Shown: piece after piece, positions 37,701 through 46,407 of the stretch
Layout: each line of letters starts with the position of its first letter
Position numbering within the stretch: the stretch's first letter is position 1
Source of the DNA: Gonocerus acuteangulatus
Taxonomy: Eukaryota; Arthropoda; Insecta; Hemiptera; Coreidae
Direction of reading: 5' to 3'
DNA: 64,000 bases
Assembly (NCBI GenBank): GCA_946811695.1
Contig: OX328126.1
Coordinates: 89,891,577-89,955,576, forward strand
Made by a program: the position numbers and the translations under genes
Notes under the pieces: generated by a model
What the model was told of the DNA's origin: nothing
Seen by the model: only the letters and a program-made list of their open reading frames with translations
Database searches by the model: none

Positions 37701-37717
37701 TGTCTTCGAAGAGCTAA
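12821..37717 (+). CDS. VARS1: Valyl-tRNA synthetase, cytosolic (17 coding exons)
   Basis: Charges tRNA-Val with valine in the cytosol and hydrolyses misacylated Thr-tRNA. Exons: 12821-12961, 13048-13218, 13288-13415, 14764-14928, 16119-16320, 17669-17957, 18702-18972, 22115-22316, 23476-23652, 25364-25485, 26833-27089, 28469-28830, 31191-31346, 33162-33353, 34610-34730, 36240-36409, 37490-37717. All junctions are GT-AG and phases match, giving 3354 nt (1117 residues plus stop). Residues 1-47 are lysine-rich and replace the N-terminal GST domain of vertebrate ValRS. The HIGH-type motif is HLGH (131-134). The CP1 editing domain spans about 270-500 ([10 protein letters not shown] in exon 6, [11 protein letters not shown] in exon 7). 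KMSKS is at 638-642. A GST-C-like insert occupies about 742-829, the anticodon-binding domain follows from about 830, and a coiled-coil tail covers 1043-1117. The pattern TTTTAG before the start ATG may be a 3' splice site of a 5'UTR intron. Identification is very secure; exon edges are hand-called. Confidence 0.96.
13803..14120 (-). repeat. SINE-A copy 2 (VARS1 intron 3)
   Basis: Minus-strand copy with the tRNA head at the right end (complement of CTCTACCACTGAGATAAAC) and a T tail at the left (poly-A on the plus strand from 13803). Flanks resemble each other, but the target duplication has decayed. Confidence 0.8.
15440..15810 (+). repeat. Interspersed repeat ending in a hammerhead-like motif (VARS1 intron 4)
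   Basis: Shares GGACCAGGGAAGGCTTTGAG, GGGAAATATTCCCG and AATATTTAGCC blocks with 27220-27530 and, reversed, with 27545-27790 and 57650-57939. Confidence 0.6.
15756..15805 (+). ncRNA. Decayed hammerhead-like motif in VARS1 intron 4
   Basis: CCGATGA, then T, stem II GAACCT/AGGTTC, AAAACGTC, and stem I TTATAT/ATATAA across an internal loop. Two core substitutions (CUG to CCG, GAAA to AAAA) suggest a dead copy. It ends the repeat at 15440-15810. Confidence 0.35.
18973..20073. repeat. Simple-sequence field in VARS1 intron 7
   Basis: (TA)n at about 19057-19105, poly(T) runs at 19321-19378, 19511-19580 and 19731-19774, then an ACACACATAC-like stretch to 20040. Likely the repeated poly(A)-bearing 3' side of the minus-strand retrotransposon that follows. 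Confidence 0.6.
20074..21171 (-). mobile_element. 5'-truncated non-LTR retrotransposon, RNase H and C-terminal part of ORF2
   Basis: An open minus-strand frame of about 366 residues encodes the end of a jockey/I-type ORF2. The RNase H acidic residues are visible in order: [26 protein letters not shown] and [10 protein letters not shown], with [15 protein letters not shown] around the last. A C-terminal CGRCNQ...HIFEDCPRY zinc-knuckle-like region follows. There is no reverse transcriptase upstream: a TAA stops the frame just beyond 21174 and the neighbouring sequence belongs to another repeat, so this is a typical 5' truncation. Any apparent start is a GTG and not a real initiation site. The 3' side (left) is AT-rich with long poly(T) tracts (19321-19378, about 19511-19580, 19731-19774), i.e. 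poly(A) in element sense. It sits in VARS1 intron 7, antisense to the gene. Confidence 0.9.
21806..21873 (-). repeat. SINE-B tail fragment (VARS1 intron 7)
   Basis: Only the 3' tail and GACGGGTTCTCTATAGGTTA are left. Confidence 0.65.
23006..23120 (+). repeat. 43-bp tandem repeat (VARS1 intron 8)
   Basis: About 2.7 units with AATACTCGGGCGTCGCC and GGAACATCTTTC text. It ends at GAATGGGTTAA, the terminus seen in the piggyBac-like MITEs, so it may be part of one. Confidence 0.55.
25144..25211 (+). ncRNA. Hammerhead-ribozyme-like motif in VARS1 intron 9
   Basis: CTGATGA at 25154, an extra C, stem II GGCTT/AAGCC with a large loop, then GAAACATC. Stem I has CC/GG, an internal loop, then GTTTTA/TAAAAC. 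ACATC looks like CpG decay of ACGTC, so this copy may be inactive. Confidence 0.45.
25749..25980. mobile_element. MITE family CACTAGTATTTC, copy 2 (VARS1 intron 10)
   Basis: Same termini and internal order as 5964-6195, with scattered substitutions. Confidence 0.78.
26515..26720 (-). repeat. SINE-B copy (VARS1 intron 10)
   Basis: Reverse-orientation near-full copy: tail at the left (ATTTTAACGTC), AGCCAGGATAGGGCTGATGCC in the body, and the B-box region GGGAATCAAACACACGACC at the right. Confidence 0.8.
27220..27790. repeat. Inverted pair of the 15440-type repeat (VARS1 intron 11)
   Basis: 27220-27530 runs forward and 27545-27790 runs reverse, so the two halves can fold back. The fork lies where other copies have the hammerhead-like motif, here decayed. 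Confidence 0.6.
27909..28265 (-). repeat. SINE-A copy 3 (VARS1 intron 11)
   Basis: Full-length. Perfect 13-bp target duplications TTTCCTAATAATA lie at 27896-27908 and 28266-28278. The tRNA head is at the right (GAGGTCCTC-type B-box region, TAGCTCAGTGG A box in sense). The homopolymer at the left is T in the tRNA sense and about 25 bases long. Confidence 0.88.
28469..28830 (+). other. VARS1: VARS1 exon 12 with internal GST-C/eEF1B-like module
   Basis: This exon encodes ValRS residues 709-829. The first part (GRDINLD through NKLWNAL) is ordinary ValRS sequence at the end of the catalytic core. From about residue 742 (position 28567) the reading leaves the normal family pattern. Residues 763-829 contain [11 protein letters not shown] followed by [14 protein letters not shown], which looks like the C-terminal GST-like fold of eEF1B-type proteins. 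The next exon returns to the family with LDRWILSRL. In human ValRS the same place holds only a short linker. The frame is open throughout and the donor AAG|GTAACT is canonical, so the insert is coding, not a retained intron. Confidence 0.8.
28915..30012. repeat. 1.1-kb foldback (inverted-repeat) element in VARS1 intron 12
   Basis: The outer arms (about 28915-29160 and 29815-30012) are reverse complements, sharing the stretches around ACATGT and CTTACAGCCTCGACTT. Inner segments also pair: TAATTTTCAGAAGAAATA with its counterpart near 29785, and TTATTGGATTAAAATTG near 29625 with its counterpart near 29735. The whole unit can fold back. It shares sequence with 10560-10790. The hammerhead-like motifs in the arms suggest Penelope affinity, but no coding remnant was found. 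Confidence 0.7.
29920..29960 (+). ncRNA. Hammerhead-like motif in right arm of foldback 28915-30012
   Basis: Stem I TCCC/GGGA, CTGAAGA, a weak stem II, GAA, palindromic stem III ACATGT and A as cleavage-site base. The left arm holds the inverted copy (28960-28999 minus) with CTG changed to CGG. Confidence 0.35.
32181..32303 (+). repeat. SINE-A copy 4, 3' part only (VARS1 intron 13)
   Basis: A 5'-truncated copy lacking the tRNA head. The body ends GTTACGGGACTGA followed by a T tract. Confidence 0.75.
32575..33079. mobile_element. piggyBac-like non-autonomous element (VARS1 intron 13)
   Basis: Left end CCCTTACGAGG and right end CTCAAATGGG are imperfect inverted repeats flanked by TTAA at 32571-32574 and 33080-33083. 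It looks related to 38966-39292. Internal short frames look spurious. Confidence 0.5.
33681..34274. mobile_element. Non-autonomous hAT element (VARS1 intron 14)
   Basis: Ends CAGAGGATGCCAACCTGCGG and GAGCTTGGCCAATCCTG fit the hAT CAG..CTG pattern. Perfect 8-bp target duplications TTCTAAAC lie at 33673-33680 and 34275-34282. No open transposase frame. Confidence 0.88.
34765..35075 (-). repeat. SINE-A copy 5 (VARS1 intron 15)
   Basis: Full-length with 10-bp target duplications GTTTTTAATT at 34755-34764 and 35076-35085. The tRNA head is at the right and the short T tail (sense) at the left. Confidence 0.85.
35175..35345 (-). repeat. SINE-B copy (VARS1 intron 15)
   Basis: Reverse orientation, ending at the B-box segment GGGAATCGAACCTGCGACC. 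The tRNA 5' part is lost. Confidence 0.75.
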
Positions 37718-37926
37718 TCAAATTAAATATAATTAATTACATGGCTTAACCATTTCCTGAGGCATTTAACAAAGTGATATTGGTTTATATTTATTAGAGT
37801 AAAAACGTTTTTAAATTGTTAAAAGTTTTGTAAAGTATTATTTATTATTCTTTATTGATAATAGGTAACAATTTTGTTAACTCATTTTTTTACCAAATTA
37901 AGAAAAAAGGAATTACTATTCTGTTG

Positions 37927-37932
37927 AATAAA
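37927..37932 (+). promoter_or_regulatory. Candidate VARS1 polyadenylation signal
   Basis: AATAAA lies 210 nt after the VARS1 stop codon. It is the nearest canonical signal I found downstream. Confidence 0.5.
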
Positions 37933-38044
37933 TCTGTGATCACTTCTTAATTCTTTATTTCCAAAGTCCTAAACAATTTTCTTCTAGCATTTTACAACAG
38001 TAAAAGTCTCATCCAGTGATCACTTGGTAAAGAGAAGTAGCGAG

Positions 38045-38079
38045 ATTGGTAACAACTAATGACCTAGAAGTAGATGCGC

Positions 38080-38127
<48 letters not shown>
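38045..38127 (+). repeat. SINE-C 3' end with long poly(A)
   Basis: Only the tail AATGACCTAGAAGTAGATGC and CTGTAAAA followed by about 45 A remain. Confidence 0.65.
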
Positions 38128-38129
<2 letters not shown>

Positions 38130-38965
38130 AATGTACAGGGTGTCAGAAAAATAATGGCCTGATGATTCTCCGATGCTAAACCCCCATATTGACCCCCCCC
38201 CCCCCCCCCCCAATTGACCTTGAAATGTTCTTACGCAGAAAGACTTTGTTTGAATTTTTTAAAAGAGCATTTTCTAGTGTAAAAAACTATAAGTATATTG
38301 AAAAACGTGCCTCTCAGCCAGTGCTGCCACATTTCAGGGCCGTCCCCAGTACCACATTTAGATCACGGGCCCCCAAAACATTGATAAACCATCTCCCCCG
38401 CCCACACGGAAATCATAATTCTCTCACTAGTTACTATTAATGGTTGAAATGTCTGATAAATTTATACTAATCTGCAATGTATTGTTTCTAAAAAAATTTG
38501 ATATGTTCTCAAAATCATCATGTAAGTAGTGTGTACATTTTGGGATTTCAAATCCACAAAAATGAAAATTATAGTACAAGCCCCTATCGAAATAACTTTT
38601 CGGACCCCCCCCTCCATTAACATTACTAAAAACCATGTAAAATTTATATTTCTCTGAAAACAAAATTAAATTTCTAATTAAACAGAGAGGGAAATTTACG
38701 CATTGCCTATGTTTAAGGTACACTTGCACTTCCGGAGCTACAAATTTATGGACTGACAATATTTAAAAGCTAGTTAATATCAATAATAATAATAATTATG
38801 TGAACTATACTTGGGTATATAATTTTGTTATTTCAAATTATAATGCGAATAAAAAAATTAAACCGGACCCCCCTTCCGGTCCAAGTTTTATCATTTTCTT
38901 ACCTTCTTTTTCTGAAATTTTAATTTTACTGTGAAATACAATTTAAAAGAAAAACAAACAATTAA

Positions 38966-39292
38966 CCCATTCAAGACCAATTGCTCACCGTGTGTGCAAT
39001 TGATTTCCGAGAATATGAGACGGCCTGCACACTGAGTGCAATAACCAAAATAATGATAATGGGCAATTATCAGTTATTCGAAGTAAAGAAGTAGTTCTTG
39101 AACTAATGAAATCTATGAAGAATAAAAAAAATGGTGCTCAGTCCACTCCTCATACTAACCATTTTGTGCAATATGAATCGGGTGATATCCATAGTAAACT
39201 TTTTCTTTTCTTTTTTTTTTTTTTTATTAAAAATGGACAATATAAAGGGCGGAAAATCGCTCCGTGTTAAAAAAAATGTCGCCTCGAATGGG
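38966..39292. mobile_element. piggyBac-like MITE (TTAA target)
   Basis: CCCATTCAAGACC at the left and GGCGACA-GAG-type GAATGGG at the right are inverted, with TTAA on both sides (38962-38965, 39293-39296). An A-rich centre and no transposase. Confidence 0.65.
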
Positions 39293-39918
39293 TTAAAAAG
39301 TGAGTTAATCAAAGACAAAACCCCGTTCAAAAGAAAAAAAAACAAACACTTTCGAAGTTTTAAGCAGTTCTATCTGCGCTGTCATCGAAAATTGCTTCAA
39401 AATCTTTTAAGTAGAGAATTTAGTAAGCTTCCGAATGGTCACCTTCCACATACCAAAATTTTCCAACTGTTTTCGAGATATTTAAGAAGATCCAACAACT
39501 TTTCACGTTGTTAATAAATCGAAAATTAGTGAAAATACCTACTTTTGTCCATTTTTCTCTAAACCTGTTACAGATATATGTAACCTTAAACATGATGTCA
39601 TTCGTCTTCCTATGTTAGAGAACCTATAAAGTGTAATTGGAAAACTACAAACGATACGCTGTACTTTTTCCCGTGAATTTCGCGCAAGAAACAGTGTTCC
39701 GGTAGGCTGGTTACGTTTGAAATTTGACAAAGTATTTTCGTACCTACTTTCATCAAAATGGGCCAATTTTGAGCCCTGGGAGACAGTGAAACTTTATTCA
39801 TTGAATAAAGAAAGCTTCTTTTTCTTTCTATGAACAGCTTAATCAATCAATATTTTGTGTGTACTTTTTTCCTTGTTATTTGGGCATAATATCTACATAG
39901 TTTCATTTCTAGGGTTCT

Positions 39919-40513
39919 TACGTATTAGCTTCAACGCAGGTTAAAGAACCGGCTCTCAGAGATCTGGATCATCACCGGGTAAGAGATCTGAATCAAGGCG
40001 TCAATTGAGTTTTTGCCAATATGGCGACGGGATTATCAACGATTTGGGTTGTCTAGAGTTTCAATATAACCTTGAGCGAGCGAAAACGCGTAGAACTTAA
40101 TGAAACAATTGCTATGCTTTTTCGCTCGCTCAAGGTTATATCGAAACTAGTCAATCCAACTCCTTGATAACATAGATCACTGGGTTCACGGTGAAAAATG
40201 GGCCGATAAGCAATTTAGCATCTTTTTCAATGCTAGGTAAATCCCAAAGAAGCATTTTCCTAGCAGAAACAAGAGCAGGAGCAGCACACAAACAACACTA
40301 TGTACTGAACCAACAAACAATGAAAACAAATCGCGTAAAAAAACACAAATCTACAAGCGAATTGCGTTGATAACAGAAAGTAAACAAGACGGCCAATAGA
40401 ATTGCCCAAAGGAATAGGCCAATAGAAAAGCTAATGAGTTATGCGTCTGCGCTGATGATCTAGATCTCTCAACGAGACCCGCATCTCTAACCTGCGTTGA
40501 AGCTAATACGTAA
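39919..40513. mobile_element. Foldback element with nested hairpin
   Basis: Termini TTACGTATTAGCTTCAACGC and its complement at 40488-40513 form long inverted repeats. Inside, ATAACCTTGAGCGAGCGAAA near 40068 pairs with its complement near 40122-40145, making a second hairpin. No coding sequence or convincing target duplication. Confidence 0.65.
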
Positions 40514-40514
40514 A

Positions 40515-40768
40515 TGAATCGATCCATGCAAAAAGGGCTTAAGTCCATTTTACCCCAATATGACTTCGGATAATATTTTCGTTAATATGAGTGATGGTTT
40601 CGTTATGGTTATGTTTCTCTGGGAACTATGTATTGGACTGAAGTCCTTTTAGCATAGAAATGTCTAGTTACCTTCAAAGACAACGAATCCATCACACACA
40701 TTATCGTAAATATTATCCGAACTCATATTGGGAAAAAATGGACTGAAGCATGGATCGATTCAAATACC
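40515..40768. mobile_element. Adjacent hairpin element
   Basis: TGAATCGATCCATGC at the left pairs with GCATGGATCGATTCA at the right. Pairing continues inward through CTTAAGTCCATTTT and CGGATAATATTT-type segments. It lies immediately beside 39919-40513. Confidence 0.6.
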
Positions 40769-40889
40769 CTAGTTAGTACTAATAACAGCTGGTATGAGCA
40801 AATTAATAACTTCCGGAGTAAACTCCCATTTTTAATTGCTCTATTTTGCTCAGTAAGTATAAATTGGCATTAACATTTAATTACATAAA

Positions 40890-41103
40890 GGAGGCCCAGT
40901 GGCCGTGAGTGTTAAGACGTGAGCACCTAACACTTCGTGCCAAAGGGTCGTGGGTTCGATTCTCCCAAGATGTCGTGACTTTTCTTTAGAAAAAATAAAA
41001 GGTATCAGCCCTATCCTAGCAAGAAAATGTTGGTAACCTATAGATAACCCGTCCTACAGTTCTTAGTTAATAATAAATGGACGTTAAAATTTAAATAAAT
41101 AAG
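40890..41103 (+). repeat. SINE-B, tRNA-related, full copy
   Basis: It starts GGAGGCCCAGTGGCCGTGAG, has a B box GTGGGTTCGATTCTC at about 40949, and ends with the family tail TTAATAATAAATGG...GTTAAAATTTAAATAAATAA. TACATAAA occurs on both sides as a probable target duplication. It ends just upstream of the PKA-like kinase gene. Confidence 0.8.
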
Positions 41104-41220
41104 TACATAAATATTATAGGATCGGATGTTGTTTCCCAATCATATGATAAGTAGTTTTGTTAGTATAACCACACTTTATTTATAGTTCAAGTAGAATAGA
41201 TTAGTTTAAAGTAGAAGGTG

Positions 41221-42252
41221 ATGGAACGCAGAAGCATCAGCAACTGGCAAGATTTCCTCGCAATGAGCCGAAAATCATTTAGGGACAAGTATCGGATGAA
41301 GAAAGAAAGTCCCTTCACAAGCTCGGATTTCACGTTTCTAAGTGTTCTAGGAGTCGGTGGTTATGGCCGAGTAGTGAAGGCAAAGCACAAGGTCTATGGG
41401 AAGCTCTACGCCATCAAGATCCTCGAGAAGGCTAAAATCATTAAAATGGGGCAGGTCCAACACACTTTGAGCGAAAAGCGCATCCTGCAGTCGATAGATT
41501 TCCACTTCATCGTGCGGTTGGAGCATTTTTTCCATGACAACTGTTACCTCTACATAGTGATGCCTTTTGTACTCGGCAGGGAATTGTTTGACATCTTGAG
41601 GAGTTTGAGGAAGTTCTCCGAAGAAACGGCCGCATTCTACGCGGCGCAGGTTGTCCTGGCTTTGGAATATCTCCACTTCCTCCATATTGCATTCAGGGAT
41701 CTCAAGCCCGAAAATATTATTGTATGCGCCGATGGTTATATCAAGCTTATTGATCTTGGATACGCCAAAGAGTTAGAGACGCAGACTTACACGATGTGTG
41801 GTACTGTGGAGTATCTTGCGCCGGAGATAATCCTTTACAAAGGGCACGGTCTTGCGGTCGACTGGTGGACACTTGGCGTTTTGATTTACGAAATGTGTGT
41901 CGGAAGTTCGCCGTTCTTCAATAGGGAGGAAGAGAAGATCTTTGAATCCATAGTGGAAGCGCATTACGACGAAGATCCGCTCGCATCGAGAGCTTGTAAG
42001 GATATCGTAAAAAGGCTGCTTCAAGTTAGTCCTTCCAAGAGGTTGGGAAATACAGGTAATAAAGCTGCAGACATAAAAAGTCATCCCTGGTTCTCGCGGA
42101 TTTCTTGGCTCCATCTCCTTAACAAACTAGTCCAGCCGTCCTTAAAGCCTCGTCTATTCTCCAACGATGAATCTTCTTATCTCGGCTCCTACGAACAAGA
42201 ACGTTTGAAATATTGCAAAGAAGACTTCTCAGAATACTTTTCAGATTTCTAG
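41221..42252 (+). CDS. PKA catalytic-subunit-like AGC kinase, intronless
   Basis: An uninterrupted 343-residue Ser/Thr kinase closest to the cAMP-dependent protein kinase catalytic subunit. The first ATG in frame is at 41221; a TAG lies three codons upstream and the GTG just before is not a eukaryotic start. Visible parts: glycine loop GVGGYG (44-49), lysine in YAIKIL (66), alpha-C glutamate in LSEKRIL, catalytic loop FRDLKPEN (Asp160, Lys162, Asn165), activation-loop Thr191 in TMCGTVEY, APE, AVDWW, and a PKA-type C-terminal tail ending FSDF. Acidic positions used by PKA for basic substrates appear kept (RELF, PEN, YEM). Oddities: the magnesium motif is DLG rather than DFG and the P+1 proline is valine (TVEY). 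Lack of introns and a length near 350 residues suggest a retrogene. The open frame and complete catalytic set argue for function. No poly(A) tract or flanking target-site duplication was identified. Confidence 0.88.
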   Translation: MERRSISNWQDFLAMSRKSFRDKYRMKKESPFTSSDFTFLSVLGVGGYGRVVKAKHKVYGKLYAIKILEKAKIIKMGQVQHTLSEKRILQSIDFHFIVRLEHFFHDNCYLYIVMPFVLGRELFDILRSLRKFSEETAAFYAAQVVLALEYLHFLHIAFRDLKPENIIVCADGYIKLIDLGYAKELETQTYTMCGTVEYLAPEIILYKGHGLAVDWWTLGVLIYEMCVGSSPFFNREEEKIFESIVEAHYDEDPLASRACKDIVKRLLQVSPSKRLGNTGNKAADIKSHPWFSRISWLHLLNKLVQPSLKPRLFSNDESSYLGSYEQERLKYCKEDFSEYFSDF

Positions 42253-42699
42253 CCTTCATGTATGCAGAAATAATCAACTAATTTATAAATTACAAGGACT
42301 TATAACCTGCTTATAAAATACACTGAAATACATAACACGTGTTTTATTTAATAGAGAAGAGAGATTTTTTATTAATTTATTTTGAACTGTAAAGATTTTC
42401 TTCGGTCATAATAGTTAAAAACTACTGCATTTTAAAATACAAGTGTAGGTTCAGAGAAGAGCAACGCTCCGTATAGCTTCGGCCTACAATTTACAATTTT
42501 AGCGCGGTTCCTCCCACCCTCCATAGGGAGGATACCCTCCTCTTACAAGGTTAACCTCATGACGCAATAGGAAGTGCCGAATAGAAATTTTCAAGTTTTT
42601 AGACTCCATAGATCACGAAAATAACGGTGGTTCAAATTTGTTGTGTGTGTATATATATGTGTGTTTGTATATCTATCTATTTATACATATATAACAACC

Positions 42700-43760
42700 G
42701 TTACCCCTATACCGTTGTCTGACGCGACATATGCTACGGTTTGCTTAGCGTCGAGATCCGGGTGTGCTAGGAGACAGACATGGGCTTGGCTGTCCTCAGT
42801 TTCGTTCTTCTTTGTTGCTTAGAGTGGGTCGGAGTCCCGTAAGTTGCTAGTTGTTTGGCTTCCTCGCATTGTTTATTTCGGTCTGTTGACGCGTTGCCTC
42901 TGCTTTTGGGAAAGTAGCTCGTGGTTTCCCTCTGTTAGTTGACTTGTTGGCTCTGCTGTTGGGAAAGTAGCTCGTGGTTTCCCTCCGTTAGTTGACTTGT
43001 TGGCTCTGCTTTTGGGAAAGTAGCTCGTGGTTTCCCTCCGTTAGTTGACTTGTTGGCTTTGCTCTTGAGAAGGTGCAGGGCTGCTGTTCATTCCGCGAAA
43101 AAGGCCCCCCTCCTCTCACCACCACAACCTGCTTTGGTTATCTAAGTGAATGTTTCTTCTCCTTAGTTCGTTTGAGCTGAGTCTGAGTGGCTTAGCATCA
43201 ATGATTTTGTCGGTTTTTCCTGCTAATTAGCTTAGGTCTTGCTGGCGAGTTGCTGTGAGAATGGCTTTATGTATTTCTGCAGGAAAATTACGTCCTCTGC
43301 AGGCAGATTGCTGATGCTGTCCTCTCTTCTTCATTTTTCCGAATTGCCTATTGTTTCGTGTTATCCATCGGCATGGTCCCAATCAAAGGTGCTAATTCGA
43401 TGTCAGATGGGTTATTATGGTGTGTACTTTGCTGTGGATGGTGTAGATTATAATACGGGGAGAGGTGACCTTGTTTGACAGCAAAAGGTTGTCTTGTCTT
43501 GGTCCATTCAGGGTCACCCGCGCCTGGGTGGCACGCGTTGCGTAGTGAAATCCGGAGCGAGTAGGGACAGGAAGACTGTGTGTCCCTTTTGGGATTTTGT
43601 TGTACCTGCTTCACCACGTCGGGGGTTCCCAGTTATCGCGTTGTGGAGCGTGGGAGTGAGTAGCGAAGAAGGTTGGAGGAAAGACGGCCGCTTAACACAG
43701 CGGGCGAGAATACTTCACTCAACACAGTGATGGGGAAAGCCTCACTTAACAAAGCGAAGC
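42700..43760. other. GC-richer block with 53-bp tandem array, origin unknown
   Basis: Composition shifts to roughly half G+C against an AT-rich background. Three exact-length 53-bp units start at 42885, 42938 and 42991, with a partial fourth from 43044; each begins GTTGACTTGTTGG or close. Toward 43740 three shorter units share CACTTAACA/CACTCAACACAG-like text. No convincing protein. It may be the untranslated part of a retroelement related to the jockey remnant to its right. Confidence 0.5.
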
Positions 43761-44178
43761 TAGGGAAGGGTAAATCAGAAAACAGGTATATATGAAAAAT
43801 ATTCATTGGAGAAAAGGTGTAGTGGAGAAAAGAGAGAGAAGTTACACATCACAGCAGCTAGGAACTATCTCTGGCTCAAGCTTTTATTTTATTTTTTTTT
43901 CTACCATCCCAAAAAATGTATTATGTACATTTTTGAGAGTTCCGGGCCCAACGGATTGGGACCAGGAGCTAGACTCATAACTACAGCTTATTCTACGCTT
44001 ACGTACTAGAAGGTACTGTGACACTTTACATATTTGGGGGACTTAAGCCTACTTAGTCTAAAGTACTTACTATATCTAGGGAGAGAAACGATATGGGAAG
44101 GGACCGTACATGGTTGTATCTTAATCTATCTTAAATCAAACTTACACTAATATTTACATTTTATTACAATTACTGCGT

Positions 44179-44391
44179 TTACGCAGCCTCCTCTCCAAGA
44201 TCCAGGATCCTCCTGGTGCTGCCCTGCCACCTCTGGGGAAGAGGTGGTGGTGTCAAGTCCCTGAATAGGGGGTTCACACAGTACCGGAGGCCCTCATAGA
44301 ACTTAATATGACGCCTCCGTATGAAGTCTTGTACCGAGGGCAGCATCAGTTCGTCGTGCGGCTTCGTTCTCCGGAGGCTTGAGTGCTGCAC
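44179..44391 (-). mobile_element. jockey-type ORF2 C-terminal remnant
   Basis: Seventy codons including VQDFIRRRHIKFYEG, VNPLFRDL and LPQRWQGSTRRILDL, resembling the end of jockey-clade ORF2 proteins (chromosome-end of the RNase H-less type). The T-rich tract near 43886 may be its poly(A) end. Truncated upstream. Confidence 0.5.
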
Positions 44392-44629
44392 GGGGCGAAG
44401 AAGGACCCCGTTCTGGAAACGTTGTAGTCGCCTTAGTGTACTTTCGTTTATTATAGCGTTAATACACTACTCATACACGGTATGAGTATATTAGTAATTT
44501 AGGTCCGGAGTAAACCCCCCTCCCAAATAAACCGATTTAGTTTATTTTTACAACCCATTTTTCTCTGTTGATTGCCACCACAAATACCGATTTTCGTTGA
44601 AATGTAACAAAAATTACGGCTGTTAGTGG

Positions 44630-44892
44630 CAAATTGGTAATGGGGGTCTGGAGTAAACCCCCCCTCATAATGAACCGATTTAGTTTATTTTTACAAAGTA
44701 TTTCTCTCTTTAGATCAACATCTTTTGGCATGGTCAAATTAGTGTTTTGGGTTCGGGGTAAACCCCCCCCCCTTCCGGTGGACCGACTTTGGTGGTTAAC
44801 GAACTCGTTCAATCGTTTGCTAATTGAATGCTATATACCAAGTTTCGTGACGAAAAAACAAAAACTCTGGCCGCTATCGTGTTAACAGACAT

Positions 44893-44963
<71 letters not shown>

Positions 44964-45080
44964 CATTTTCGGTGTCTACTAGGTAGGATAGATAAAGATT
45001 TGAAGAAATTTTTCAAAAATTCCGTCATGAGTCCAACCTCAATAGCTACTTTCCTTCGGAGGAAAGTGCTAAAAAGGCAG
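44630..45080 (+). repeat. Repeat family with GGAGTAAACCCCCC and (TA)n
   Basis: Iterated GTCTGGAGTAAACCCCCC and ACCGATTTAGTTTATTTTTA units, a (TA)n run at about 44904-44960, and AGCTACTTTCCTTCGGAGGA at the end. Related copies at 50270-50640 (reverse) and 55890-56525. Confidence 0.6.
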
Positions 45081-45969
45081 TAAACAGCAGATAGCATTCC
45101 TTGGCTCTACTGAATATTTTCATTTCATTTATTGCCTAAGTTTTAAACCAAGGACCCTTAGAAAAACTGGCAAATCTGCAAAGGTCTACCATTAGTTACA
45201 GCTGTGTATCCTTGAAAATATTTTCTTCTTGTGTTTGTTATTGTATTTGTTCCCTGAAAATTAACCCAATTTCCGAATGGATGATAAGCGTGCTGTGTAT
45301 CTAGCAACCCAATGTAATTGGGCAGCCCATTTTATTTGTTTATAATAAAGTTTTCTCTCTCTCTCTCTCTCAGTTATTAAGATCCCCAATTTTGTAAAAG
45401 AAAGAAGAGGACATACTTTTAAACACAGGTGTTTTTTTTTTAAGGGGTTTTATTTCATCTTTCAAAAAGGGTACTTTACCCAATTAGTAGGGAAATAATT
45501 TATATAAATACCAAACCTGTAAATAGTGAGAATAAATACCGTAATACTTCACATTTCAATTCCATATACTGTCAAAACCTTTATTCTGCTCTGACAAGCA
45601 TGATTTGCAAAAATCTTGGCAACATACTTGTGTTATTTGGTGATAACATAAAAACTTCTACTGTTAAATGCCTCCTCTCTGAATCTATATTTATCCACCT
45701 AGAAAATAACCCTGATAATGACAAAATTGATAAAGAAGTCACCTCCTCTACCTACTCCAACATTTTCCATTAATTAAAAACATCTTGCTAAAACTCTATA
45801 CCGCCTGCAATAAAACCCTTCATACCTGCCTTCCTTCCATTATCACCTCACTTTTATGACACCGCCTTTCATTCTTTGATCCTTTACTTCCACCCTTAAT
45901 TTAATGGTTGGTCAAAAACTCCTCCTCCCCTATCCAATCCTTTCCTCAAACTTACCTTCATCATCCACA

Positions 45970-46080
45970 GACAGAAATTTATTTATTTAAATTTTAACGT
46001 CCATTTATTATTAACTACGAATTTTAGGATGGGTTATCTGTAGGTTACACCCCTTTTCTAGCCAGGATAGGGCTGATGCC
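45970..46080 (-). repeat. SINE-B fragment
   Basis: The tail and body run to GGGCTGATGCCC, where the match ends abruptly. Confidence 0.65.
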
Positions 46081-46407
46081 CACGTTCAGAAATGATTACA
46101 CATCCGGGAGGCATACTTCTCCGTGTTCTCATCGGTAAGGCTTTTTTCATCATGTACTTGTCAAATTTATATCTACACTTACTGTATAAAGTTTTTCTAT
46201 TTTTTGAATTTTGTCTTATATATAGGGCAAGGTTTTGTACCTTTGAACACTTTGCAAAATTGATTTTTTTTTAGCTTGAATAATAACACTAAATTCATTT
46301 TTTTTATTTCATTGTAATTAGTATTTTATTGCTTATCATATTTAATTTTTTAAGGTTCTAGCTTTACATTTAATATTTTATATTAATTTTTTTTTTAAAT
46401 AATCGTA

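Noticed and set aside
38189..38440. Frame beginning with a proline run
   Set aside because: Caused by a poly(C) tract in repeat debris.
41347..42114. Minus-strand open frames opposite the kinase
   Set aside because: Antisense shadows of the GC-richer kinase coding sequence.
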